Of a stretch of DNA of 64,000 nt, positions 1-8,314 are shown piece by piece (position 1 is the stretch's first letter; every line of letters starts with the position of its first letter). Below the pieces are notes generated by a model. That model did no database searches. It saw nothing but the letters and a program-made list of their open reading frames with translations, and was not told where the DNA came from. The DNA comes from Bacteroidota bacterium. GTDB taxonomy: Bacteria; Bacteroidota; Bacteroidia; B-17B0; Aurantibacillaceae. The stretch spans positions 1 through 64,000 of the forward strand of contig JABDCR010000007.1 of assembly GCA_013288015.1 (NCBI GenBank), in the 5' to 3' direction. Made by a program: the position numbers and the translations under genes.

Positions 1-876
1 AGCACACCTGAAAATTTGGGCTATCCAATTAACGGACCTGAGGATGATGTATTTTTTGTAATTAGCGGAAGCGGTTACCACGGTTATTTTGCGTCGGCTA
101 AGCATGGTGGTTTTGGTAAAACTGATATATATAGAATTACCTTTTTAGGCCCCGAAAAAACACCTATGCTAATGAATGAAGATAATTTATTAGCCAGTGT
201 AGCCGCACCAATAAGCGATTTTAAAGCGGAAAAAATTGTAAGCAAAGGCCCTAAAATGACTATGCTAAAAGGAATTATTAGCGATGAGCAAACCAAACTG
301 CCTTTAGAGGCACAGATTGAGCTAATTGATAATGAAAAAAATGAATTGCTGGCTACTTTTAGTTCAAACAGTGCAACAGGTAAATATTTAGTGTCGTTAC
401 CATCCGGAAAAAATTATGGTATAGCGGTTAAAAAAGATGGTTATTTATTTCATTCAGAAAATTTTGATTTACCGGCTACGGCCGATTTTCAGGAGGTAGA
501 AAAAAACATTGAGCTTAAGAAAATTGATGTGGGTAAGTCTATTGTGTTGCGTAACATATTTTTTGATTTTGATAAAGCAACCATTCGCCCCGAATCGGCT
601 AATGAGTTAGATCGTTTAATAAAACTGTTAACCGATAACCCAACCCTGCGTATAGAATTAGGAAGCCATACTGACAGTAAGGGCAGCGATGATTACAATA
701 TGAAACTATCGCAACAACGCTCACAGTCTGTTGTAAATTATTTAATAAGTAAAGGCATTGCAACCGCTCGTTTAGAGGCTAAAGGTTATGGAGAAACCGT
801 GCCAATTGCTACTAACGATACCGACGAGGGCCGTCAACAAAACCGTCGTACTGAATTTAAGATTTTGAGTAAGTAA
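1..876 (+). CDS. OmpA-family outer-membrane protein, 5' end outside the window
   Basis: The reading frame is open to the window edge (agc aca cct gaa aat ttg), so the listed TTG at 16 is internal and the gene is 5'-partial. The first ~50 residues resemble the tail of a PD40/WD40-like propeller (FGKTDIYRITF). A carboxypeptidase-regulatory-like beta-sandwich follows at ~85-165 (LKGIISDEQTKLPLEAQIEL). The C-terminal ~115 residues are an OmpA peptidoglycan-binding domain: FFDFDKATIRPES, the HTDSKGSDDYN loop, and the NRRTEFKI end. In this family the OmpA domain anchors an outer-membrane protein non-covalently to peptidoglycan. The PD40-CarboxypepD_reg-OmpA order is common in Bacteroidota, often next to PorP/SprF-like proteins, but the neighbour that would show this lies upstream of the window. 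Confidence 0.9.
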   Translation, partial: STPENLGYPINGPEDDVFFVISGSGYHGYFASAKHGGFGKTDIYRITFLGPEKTPMLMNEDNLLASVAAPISDFKAEKIVSKGPKMTMLKGIISDEQTKLPLEAQIELIDNEKNELLATFSSNSATGKYLVSLPSGKNYGIAVKKDGYLFHSENFDLPATADFQEVEKNIELKKIDVGKSIVLRNIFFDFDKATIRPESANELDRLIKLLTDNPTLRIELGSHTDSKGSDDYNMKLSQQRSQSVVNYLISKGIATARLEAKGYGETVPIATNDTDEGRQQNRRTEFKILSK

Positions 877-916
877 TTACTTATTGTTTTAAATAAAATT
901 TACATTATAAAGCATT

Positions 917-1765
917 ATGACACAAACAATATCTCCTATTATAAAACCGGAAGAATTATTGTCTTTAAAAAAAATATCCGGCATTATTCTTATAGATGCT
1001 AGGGCAGGAGCAAATGCGCAAGAGCAATATGAAAAAGGTCATTTAGAAGGTGCTTTATTTGTTGATTTAAACACACAGCTGGCGAGTATCAAATCTGACC
1101 CATCACTGGGCGGGCGACATCCTTTGCCAAGCCCTGTTCAATTCGCGCAGGTTTTAACGCAACTTGGTATAACGCCCGAAAGCCATGTAATTATATACGA
1201 CGATAAAAATGGCTCTAATGCAGCTGCCCGTTTTTGGTGGATGCTTAAATCTGTAGGGCATAATAAAGTACAGGTGCTTGATGGCGGACTTGATGCTGCT
1301 ATTAAAGCGGGATTTAAATTAAGTTCGAACGAAGAAATACCGCATAATACAGAAGCATATAAAGTAAGTAAATGGCTGCTACCACTTGCCGAAATAGATG
1401 AGGTGGCAAATGCTGCTAAGGATACTAATTTTCTTGTTATTGATGTAAGAGACAAGGTGCGTTATGATGGTGATAAAGAACCTATAGATTTAATTGCAGG
1501 TCATATTCCGGGAGCTATAAACATACCGTTTACAAGTAATTTAAATACTGATGGATTTTATTTATCTCCATCAGAACTGCGTGATAAATATGTAGAAGCC
1601 CTAGCAGGTAAAAAAACAGAGGATGTAATTGTTCATTGTGGCTCAGGTGTAACTGCTTGTCATACAATTTTAGCTATGGCTTATGCGGGCATTGAGTTTC
1701 CAAAACTATATGTTGGTTCTTGGAGTGAGTGGTCGAGAAACAAAAGACCCATAGCAACTAAGTAA
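917..1765 (+). CDS. sseA: Sulfurtransferase, 3-mercaptopyruvate type (two rhodanese domains)
   Basis: At 282 aa it has the normal length of a tandem-rhodanese sulfurtransferase. The N-terminal, non-catalytic domain spans ~10-145 (LIDARAGANAQEQYEKGHLEGA). The C-terminal catalytic domain spans ~165-280 (VIDVRDKVRY...GHIPGAINIPF). The active-site loop reads HCGSGVTACH. CGSGVT is typical of 3-mercaptopyruvate sulfurtransferases, whereas thiosulfate rhodaneses usually have CRKGVT. It would transfer sulfane sulfur from 3-mercaptopyruvate to thiol acceptors or cyanide in the cytoplasm. No signal peptide is visible. It starts 40 nt after the OmpA gene and ends at a bidirectional terminator shared with the convergent aminopeptidase. 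The substrate call rests on the loop alone. Confidence 0.88.
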   Translation: MTQTISPIIKPEELLSLKKISGIILIDARAGANAQEQYEKGHLEGALFVDLNTQLASIKSDPSLGGRHPLPSPVQFAQVLTQLGITPESHVIIYDDKNGSNAAARFWWMLKSVGHNKVQVLDGGLDAAIKAGFKLSSNEEIPHNTEAYKVSKWLLPLAEIDEVANAAKDTNFLVIDVRDKVRYDGDKEPIDLIAGHIPGAINIPFTSNLNTDGFYLSPSELRDKYVEALAGKKTEDVIVHCGSGVTACHTILAMAYAGIEFPKLYVGSWSEWSRNKRPIATK

Positions 1766-1788
1766 ACAGAATAGTAGTAACACATAAT

Positions 1789-1823
1789 AAAAAAGCCTGC
1801 TTAAAAACTAAGCAGGCTTTTTT
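1789..1823. terminator. Bidirectional rho-independent terminator
   Basis: A 9-bp perfect stem GCCTGCTTA/TAAGCAGGC with loop AAAAC is flanked by an A run on the left and a T7 run on the right. It can therefore stop transcription from both convergent genes, the sulfurtransferase (+) and the M1 peptidase (-). Confidence 0.9.
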
Positions 1824-1839
1824 ATTCAAGTAAATTTAT

Positions 1840-4476
1840 TTATGATTTAGAAGAATCATATATTTCTTTTAATTTGTTTTTAGTTGCTGTAACTGTAGTA
1901 AGTTGATTGTTTACCGAAGTAGCATCTCCGTTTTGTTTTTTAATGTCTTCTAATTTAGAAGTTAGTTCATCTTCTTTATCTTGATACATTTTCATTAAAT
2001 CTTTCAATGCTTTTTGTGCCGAATATTTTACGTAAACATTTTTCCCTTTTTCGGTGTAGGTTTTAATAAGGGCAGCACCGCTAAGTACAGTTTCATCTTT
2101 AGTACAGTGTTTTAAAAACTGCCCGTAGTTATTTACAAAACCAATGGCTTCAAAACCTGTAAAATTGTCTTTTTGTTTTACAAAAAAATCGTTGTTTTTA
2201 TCATCACCATTGTTGGTGTATAATTCCATAATGGTAAAACGTATGTTGTCGCTGTCTTCGTTCTCCAGCTCTTTTGCTTTTTGCATAGCCGCTTGCGGGT
2301 TTTCTTTTGCCAAGGCATCTAAGCCTGCACCTGCAACTGCGTATGATTTTTCTGATAACGCAGCTGTGTAAATGGCTTTTACATCTGCATCACCTTTATA
2401 GTGTTTAGCTAAAAAGCTAATGGCTTCTGCACGCACTTTTGTTTTTTCGTCACTTTGCGCCAGTTTAACTAATAAAGGTTTTATCTCGGCAAGTTTTACT
2501 CCATCAACTTCTTCAAAAAGTTTTATGGCTTTTATTCTAAGGTCGGCCATTTTATCATTTAAAGCAAGCTGAGCAACTTCATAAACAGCTGCATTGCCAA
2601 CTCCATCTTTAAACTGGTTAAGGGCTTCGTGTCTGTCTAAATATTTGGGTGCGTTTTTATATTGATACACATAGTCGAGGGTAGTTTTGTTTTCGTTTTT
2701 TATGCAAAGCAATTGTTTCTCGCCATCAAAGTTAATTAAGGCAGGTTTTTTATCAGATGAAAAACTAAACTCTTCGCTTACCTTGGTAACTGTAATTTTT
2801 TCTCTTCTAACAGTTTTAGTTGCACCATCACCAAAATACAAATCAACATATACAGGTAGTTTGTATAATGGGTTTTCTTCAAAATCTTGTTTTTGTTCAA
2901 CTTTTATTTTTACTTGTTTAGCGGCATCATCGTAGCTATAAGTAATATCAAGTATGGGATGTCCACCTGTCATATACCATTGGTTAAAAAACCAATTTAA
3001 ATCTTCGCCGGTTACTTCTTCAAAGGCTAAGCGTAAATCGTGTACCTCGGCATTTTTAAAACGATTTTTCTCTAAGTATAATTTAAGCGATGCAAAAAAA
3101 GCATCATCGCCAACTTGTTTACGCAGCATATGTAAAATTTGTCCGCCTTTGTTATAGCTAACGCCATCAAACATATCTTCACGGTTTTGATATTCGAAAC
3201 GAATAAGCGGAGGGTCCTTTTGTGATGATTGCATCATGTAACCCATTTTGCTACCATAGCTGTGTGCATCGGCTGCATCAACACCATGTTTATATTCTTG
3301 CCACAAATATTCGCCATAGGTTGCAAACGATTCGTTTAACGATAAGTTGCTCCAGCTTTCAGCTGTAACTAAATCGCCAAACCACTGGTGAAATAATTCA
3401 TGCGAAATAACATCTTCGCCTTTACTGCCATCAAGCAACTCACGCTCAGTTTGATAAACAAACTCTCCGTGCAAAGTAGCTGATGTATTTTCCATAGCAC
3501 CCGATACGTAATCTCTTGCAACAATTTGAGCATATTTTTGCCAGGCAAAGGGAGTGCCTAAACGGGTAGAGAAAAACTCAATCATCTCAGGTGTTAAACC
3601 AAATATATTTTTTGCATAAGGTTCGTATTTTGCTTCTACATAATAAGACACCTCTTTTCCTTTCCAAGGCGTATCAAGTACTTTTTTAAACTCGCCAATG
3701 CCCATCATAACTAAGTAAGCTGAGTGTGGTAAATCCATTTTCCAATGGTCGGTACGTGTACCATCCGTATTTTTTTTGCTGTCGGTTAGCAAACCATTTG
3801 ATAGGGTAGTATATTTTTCATCCACTGTAATATAAATTTCATCCGTAAATTTTTCATTTGGACTATCTACCGTAGGGAACCAAGCTGAGTTACTTTGTGT
3901 TTCGCCTTGTGTCCAAATTTGTGGCATTTTACTTTTATCTTCACCTTTAGGGTTAATAAAATATAAACCTTTATCATCGGTAATGGCTTGGCTGCCACCT
4001 GCTTTCAACTCGTTTGGTTTCGATTTGTAATCAATAAACACGGTGTACTTATCATTACGTGTGTATTCTTTATCTAAATCAATTTTTAACGAATCGTTTT
4101 CATATGCATATTTTAAATCACTATTTCCTTTTGCACCTACTAACTGCACTTTGTATATATCCATGCCGCGCGCGTTTAAGTACAATTTTTTTACCGGATA
4201 GAAATAAGGTTTAATGTCGAGCGTGGCTTTACCAAATAACCACTGGTTTTGCCAATCAAATTTTACTTCGAGCTTAGTGTGTGTTATATCGTTGCTTTTA
4301 GTGTTTGTTGCCCGATATGTTTTAGGGCTGGGCAGTTCAGGTTTTTTATCTACATAAACAGTATCTGTTTTTACAATAATTATTTCCTCTGCACCTTTCT
4401 TTTTTTTCTGAGCAAAGGCTGTTTGTGAAACACACAATAAGGCAAAGGCACTTATAAATAATTTATTAGCTGACAT
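1840..4476 (-). CDS. Secreted M1-family zinc aminopeptidase with C-terminal HEAT-like helices
   Basis: The 878-aa protein begins with a signal peptide (FISAFALLCVSQTAFAQ). An M1 N-terminal beta domain follows (~55-250). The catalytic domain carries the exopeptidase motif GAMEN (SGAMENTSATLH) and the zinc motif HELFHQWFGD near residue 357; the third zinc ligand is the E of NESFATYGEYLW, 18 residues after the second His. The last ~250 residues are alpha-helical, HEAT-like repeats (LRIKAIKLFEEV, VRAEAISFLAKHY), common in Bacteroidota M1 peptidases. It should remove N-terminal residues from peptides in the periplasm or outside the cell. No T9SS sorting domain is visible at the C-terminus. It is a single gene convergent with sseA. 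Confidence 0.93.
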   Translation of the reverse strand: MSANKLFISAFALLCVSQTAFAQKKKKGAEEIIIVKTDTVYVDKKPELPSPKTYRATNTKSNDITHTKLEVKFDWQNQWLFGKATLDIKPYFYPVKKLYLNARGMDIYKVQLVGAKGNSDLKYAYENDSLKIDLDKEYTRNDKYTVFIDYKSKPNELKAGGSQAITDDKGLYFINPKGEDKSKMPQIWTQGETQSNSAWFPTVDSPNEKFTDEIYITVDEKYTTLSNGLLTDSKKNTDGTRTDHWKMDLPHSAYLVMMGIGEFKKVLDTPWKGKEVSYYVEAKYEPYAKNIFGLTPEMIEFFSTRLGTPFAWQKYAQIVARDYVSGAMENTSATLHGEFVYQTERELLDGSKGEDVISHELFHQWFGDLVTAESWSNLSLNESFATYGEYLWQEYKHGVDAADAHSYGSKMGYMMQSSQKDPPLIRFEYQNREDMFDGVSYNKGGQILHMLRKQVGDDAFFASLKLYLEKNRFKNAEVHDLRLAFEEVTGEDLNWFFNQWYMTGGHPILDITYSYDDAAKQVKIKVEQKQDFEENPLYKLPVYVDLYFGDGATKTVRREKITVTKVSEEFSFSSDKKPALINFDGEKQLLCIKNENKTTLDYVYQYKNAPKYLDRHEALNQFKDGVGNAAVYEVAQLALNDKMADLRIKAIKLFEEVDGVKLAEIKPLLVKLAQSDEKTKVRAEAISFLAKHYKGDADVKAIYTAALSEKSYAVAGAGLDALAKENPQAAMQKAKELENEDSDNIRFTIMELYTNNGDDKNNDFFVKQKDNFTGFEAIGFVNNYGQFLKHCTKDETVLSGAALIKTYTEKGKNVYVKYSAQKALKDLMKMYQDKEDELTSKLEDIKKQNGDATSVNNQLTTVTATKNKLKEIYDSSKS

Positions 4477-4571
4477 AAGGTTTAAATTTCCTGCAAAAAT
4501 GCAATTTTTATACGATTTAACACTTATTTTATTACAAGTGGTTAAGTTTACGGATAAGATGTCTTTAAACT

Positions 4572-4603
4572 AAAAATCCTCACATTTTTGTGAGGATTTT
4601 ATT
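4572..4603 (-). terminator. Terminator at the end of the dabA-dabB-sulP operon
   Basis: A 12-bp stem AAAATCCTCACA/TGTGAGGATTTT has a short T-rich loop. Read on the minus strand it is followed by a T run, and it sits ~115 nt after the sulP stop codon. The stem is A/T-flanked on both sides, so it may work in both directions. Confidence 0.8.
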
Positions 4604-4716
4604 AAAAAATAATTTCTTATAGAATAAGTTAAAAGAAAGCTCTGTGCTACCTGCGCAAGTCGTTAACAAACAACAACGAAAAAACGAAGCATGCACAGGT
4701 GGTGCACAGATTTTCT

Positions 4717-6399
4717 TTACATTATTTTTTTAACACGGGTTGATGTTTCGTCGTGCCCTTTAGAACTGTGTAATTCATAACCGGTTAGGCTAACATTACC
4801 ACCATCATTTTCGTACTGAGTTTTAAACTCTTTAAGCGATTGTAATGAAGTGTGGTCAACTACTTTACAAGCAGATAAATCAATCACCACATGTTTACCT
4901 TTTTCAATTGCATATATTTTTTTCTTTAAACCTAAGTAATTAGAGAATAAAGCATCTCCGCTAACTTTTACACTTACGTTGTTTCCATTGGTGCTTATTT
5001 CCGAACGCGATTTAAATAAGTTGCCAACACCTGCGCCGCTTGCTATGTTTAAAATTAGCTCAAGTACTATACCGGTTGCAACACCCATTAATAAATCATC
5101 GCCTGCACAAACAAGTATAGTTACTACAAATACAACAAACTGATCTAAACCAAGATGAAACATATGTTTAAACTCTTTAGGACTTGCTAAACGGTAACCG
5201 GCAAAAATCAGTAGTGCAGCAAGTGCAGAATAAGGAATAACTTCAATAATAGGCACAGCCACTAATAATGCCACTAATAAAAATAAACCATGAAAGAAGT
5301 TAGCCCAACGGGTTTTTGCGCCAAAGCCAACGTTAGCCGAACTACGTACTACTTCAGCAATCATGGGGCTACCACCAATCATGCCTGTTAATGCATTACC
5401 AACACCAACACCGGTTAAATCTTTATTAGCGTTTGATTTACGTTTCCATGGGTCTAAACCATCAATGGCTTTTACTGTAAGTAACGACTCTAAACTACCA
5501 ACTAAGGCAATAAAAATAACCCATTTAATAAATACGCCAGGGTTGCTTGTTATACCATCAAAACTTACGTTAATAAAACTTTGGCTAAGTATGTCAGTGA
5601 TTTTTCCTGTTTTTACTAAAGCGCCCGGAGTGTCTTTAATAATAAATGAAATACCAAGTGATATAGCAATTACAATAACAACTAAAGGTGCAGGAATTTT
5701 TTTAAGAAACCCCGACTTAATAAAAGAGAAACCAAAAACAATTGCCAGTGATATAAGACCAATGATAAGAATATTTTTATCGTAGTTAGAGAGTATATCA
5801 GGCATGTGTTTTACAAGCCCCACAATATCATAACCTTTAGCTTTAGTTAAATCAGCAACGCCCGTAGTTGGGTCTATTGGAGCAGTGGTAGCATCTTTTA
5901 AAAATTTTCCATTAACACCAAATAAAATTGGTAATTGTTTAATGATAATCATTACACCTATAGATGCCAGCATACCGTGTATAGCTGCACCCGGAAAAAA
6001 ATCGGCGAAGTTGCCCATTTTTAATAAACCAAAAACTATTTGTAAAAGAGAAGCAATTACAATACAACCTAAAGCTAAATGCCAGCCTTGTTCGCCGCCG
6101 CCAAAAGCTGCTACACAACCCGATATAATTGGAATTAAACCTGCTGCAGGACCTTTAATAGTTAAACGAGAACCTGACAAGAGTGAGACAATTAAACCGC
6201 CTATTATAGCAGTAACTACACCAAATATGGGATTAGGAATGCCACTGGCTTTACCTATACCTAAACTAAGTGGTAGTGCTAATAAAAAAACCATAAAGCC
6301 CGATGTTAAATCGGCCATCAGGTTTTGTTTTAAGCCCGCTATACCATCTAACGGGATTTCTTGTTTTGTTGTCATTGTTGTTGTTTTGGTTGTTTCCAT
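4717..6399 (-). CDS. SulP-family anion transporter with STAS domain (probable bicarbonate uptake)
   Basis: The 560-aa protein has the SulP fold: an N-terminal membrane domain of ~10-14 segments (LTSGFMVFLLALPLSLGIGKASG, GPAAGLIPIISG, MIGGSPMIAEVVRSSANVGFGAKTRWANFFHG) and a C-terminal STAS domain at ~465-540 (KHVVIDLSACKVVDHTSLQSL). SulP proteins move sulfate, bicarbonate and other anions, often with Na+ or H+. It is the third gene of an operon behind dabA and dabB, only 35 nt after the dabB stop. Since DabA/DabB take up dissolved inorganic carbon, bicarbonate (a BicA-like role) is the best guess, but that is inferred from context. Sulfate or another anion is possible. Confidence 0.9.
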   Translation of the reverse strand: METTKTTTMTTKQEIPLDGIAGLKQNLMADLTSGFMVFLLALPLSLGIGKASGIPNPIFGVVTAIIGGLIVSLLSGSRLTIKGPAAGLIPIISGCVAAFGGGEQGWHLALGCIVIASLLQIVFGLLKMGNFADFFPGAAIHGMLASIGVMIIIKQLPILFGVNGKFLKDATTAPIDPTTGVADLTKAKGYDIVGLVKHMPDILSNYDKNILIIGLISLAIVFGFSFIKSGFLKKIPAPLVVIVIAISLGISFIIKDTPGALVKTGKITDILSQSFINVSFDGITSNPGVFIKWVIFIALVGSLESLLTVKAIDGLDPWKRKSNANKDLTGVGVGNALTGMIGGSPMIAEVVRSSANVGFGAKTRWANFFHGLFLLVALLVAVPIIEVIPYSALAALLIFAGYRLASPKEFKHMFHLGLDQFVVFVVTILVCAGDDLLMGVATGIVLELILNIASGAGVGNLFKSRSEISTNGNNVSVKVSGDALFSNYLGLKKKIYAIEKGKHVVIDLSACKVVDHTSLQSLKEFKTQYENDGGNVSLTGYELHSSKGHDETSTRVKKIM

Positions 6400-6434
6400 G
6401 TTTATTATTTAGAGCACATATTTTATAATATAAT

Positions 6435-8303
6435 TTAAGAAGACCTGTATGCTGTTTCGTGATTTGTTTTTATGTGCGGACCTAAGAACACGCGAGAAAA
6501 AATTCGTATCAAAGCAATGCCCGATATGATAAAACTTAATGAAGTAAAAAAAGCAAGCCCGGCTTGGTCTTCATGTATGTGTGTAAAAATTACATCTTCG
6601 CCAATAAATGTTGGAGTAATTGGGAAACCTGTTAAACCCAAACAAGAAAGTAAAAATACAAAGGCAATTTTTGGATGCTCGTATGCGTGTCCGTAAAACT
6701 GATTTAAATCGTAAGCGTCTTCTAGTAGCTTTAATCTACGAATACATAAATAACCAACGGTTCCGGCAAATACTACACCGCTCAAATAAAGATACACTTG
6801 GTTATGGGTAAAATTTTCGTTAAACGAAATAGCTAACACTAACCAAAAATGATTCATGATAATCATCATCCAACTCATTAGCACGTTTTTTCTTTCAGAA
6901 AAAGCTTTTAGTACACTAATTAAACCAACTAAGGCAAAAATAGTTGGTACATATTCGTGCAACTCGTAAGGTAAAGTTATGTGAGCATCTAAAACAACAA
7001 CGCCAATTATGTAGGCGGGAATAAAAAAAATAAGTAATCTTTTGGTAGTAAGAAAATCTAACATTTTTCCGGCTTCATTTAAGGGTGTCCATAAAATGCG
7101 ATTCATAAACGAATCTAAATTCCATTCTTTAACTGAAAGCATGTAAAAAGTGTTTCTTATTTTTCTTGGAAAAGAATTTTCAATGGTTTGCTTACGCGGA
7201 ATAAAATTATAAAACTGCTCTCGGATTAAATAACTAACTGATGATGGCGAAACCAATAACTGATAGGTTCTTAAAAAGGCATTGCCTGCAAAATGGAACA
7301 AGGCTAATTTTTCGAAACCAATAGAGACTTCAACAAAAATTAAACCAATTTGTGCCACCGATGAATAAGCTATCTGACTTTTTATTGTTGATTGAACTCT
7401 GGCTGTTAATGTAGCTACTGCGGAAGTTAATAAACCTAAAACAACAATTAATATACGTACTGAGATTTGATTTTCCCAAAAAGGGAATGTGCGCAGTAAA
7501 AGAAAAACACCCACATGTACCGAAAGCGAGCCGTAAAAAATAGCACTTGATGGAGTAGGGCCTTCCATAGCGCGTGGCAACCAAGATGAAAAAGGTAACT
7601 GTGCCGATTTAGCTGCTGCGGCAATTAAAATGGCAAACGATATAAAAACACCAATCATACTATGTGATGAAAGATGCTCATGCACTAAACTCTGATCATT
7701 TAATTTTGAAAAAGTAATGTTTTCGTGCCATAAATGATGGCTTGCCCACATAGCAAGAATTAAACCCACATCACCAATACGATAAACCGAAAAAACTTTG
7801 TATGCGTTTTTTACCGGCAAATAACGGTCGCGGTAAAATGCAATTAGTAAGAATGAACAAATGCCTAAAATTTCCCAACCAATAAAAAGGGTTTCAAAAT
7901 TGCCGGCAAAAATGGTAATGTTATAGCCAAAGTAAAACAATAACATAGCGTTAAAAAACCGTTTGTATCCTTCTTCTCTGTGCAAGTATCTTCTGCTATA
8001 AATAGTTACTAAAAAAGTTAAAAAGCCGCCAACAAAAAGATAAACAGCAGAAATTTTATCAAAATAAAAATCAACTAAAAACACATAGTTATCGGTGCGA
8101 TAAAGGGCAATATCAGGTAAGTTAAGTGTTGGATGACCATTTAATAACCAAATTGTAAAAAATATAAGAGAGCCGATAAAATGCAATCCAACAACTCCAA
8201 AAACTATCCACGAAATAAGCGACTCCTGTTTTTTAGGAATAAGTAAACTAATTATAAAGCCCACTAAAGGAAGAAGTACAAATAAGTGCAGCAATGAGGA
8301 CAT
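6435..8303 (-). CDS. dabB: DabB: NuoL/NdhF-like proton-conducting subunit of the DAB inorganic-carbon pump
   Basis: The 622-aa polytopic protein belongs to the proton-conducting NADH_5/antiporter-like family. The signature SQLPFSSWLPRAMEGPTPSSAIFYGSLSVHVGVFLLLR matches the family's lysine-bearing transmembrane region. No other complex I gene is nearby, and dabA lies directly upstream with an 11-nt gap. In characterised DAB systems, DabB carries a cation current that energises carbonic-anhydrase-like DabA, so that CO2 is hydrated in one direction inside the cell. Annotation pipelines often call such genes nuoL or NADH dehydrogenase subunit 5; the context argues against complex I. Confidence 0.88.
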   Translation of the reverse strand: MSSLLHLFVLLPLVGFIISLLIPKKQESLISWIVFGVVGLHFIGSLIFFTIWLLNGHPTLNLPDIALYRTDNYVFLVDFYFDKISAVYLFVGGFLTFLVTIYSRRYLHREEGYKRFFNAMLLFYFGYNITIFAGNFETLFIGWEILGICSFLLIAFYRDRYLPVKNAYKVFSVYRIGDVGLILAMWASHHLWHENITFSKLNDQSLVHEHLSSHSMIGVFISFAILIAAAAKSAQLPFSSWLPRAMEGPTPSSAIFYGSLSVHVGVFLLLRTFPFWENQISVRILIVVLGLLTSAVATLTARVQSTIKSQIAYSSVAQIGLIFVEVSIGFEKLALFHFAGNAFLRTYQLLVSPSSVSYLIREQFYNFIPRKQTIENSFPRKIRNTFYMLSVKEWNLDSFMNRILWTPLNEAGKMLDFLTTKRLLIFFIPAYIIGVVVLDAHITLPYELHEYVPTIFALVGLISVLKAFSERKNVLMSWMMIIMNHFWLVLAISFNENFTHNQVYLYLSGVVFAGTVGYLCIRRLKLLEDAYDLNQFYGHAYEHPKIAFVFLLSCLGLTGFPITPTFIGEDVIFTHIHEDQAGLAFFTSLSFIISGIALIRIFSRVFLGPHIKTNHETAYRSS

Positions 8304-8314
8304 ATTTTTTTAAA

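Noticed and set aside
4641-4710. Imperfect inverted repeat TCTGTGC-TACCTG / CAGGTGGTGCACAGA downstream of sulP
   Set aside because: Two bases unpaired and a long loop; the clear terminator is at 4572-4603. May be chance.
5885-6412. 175-aa plus-strand ORF inside sulP
   Set aside because: Antisense shadow of a clear SulP gene; proline/lysine-rich translation without any family motif.
6435-8303. Complex I subunit NuoL
   Set aside because: No other nuo gene nearby; adjacency to dabA marks it as DabB.
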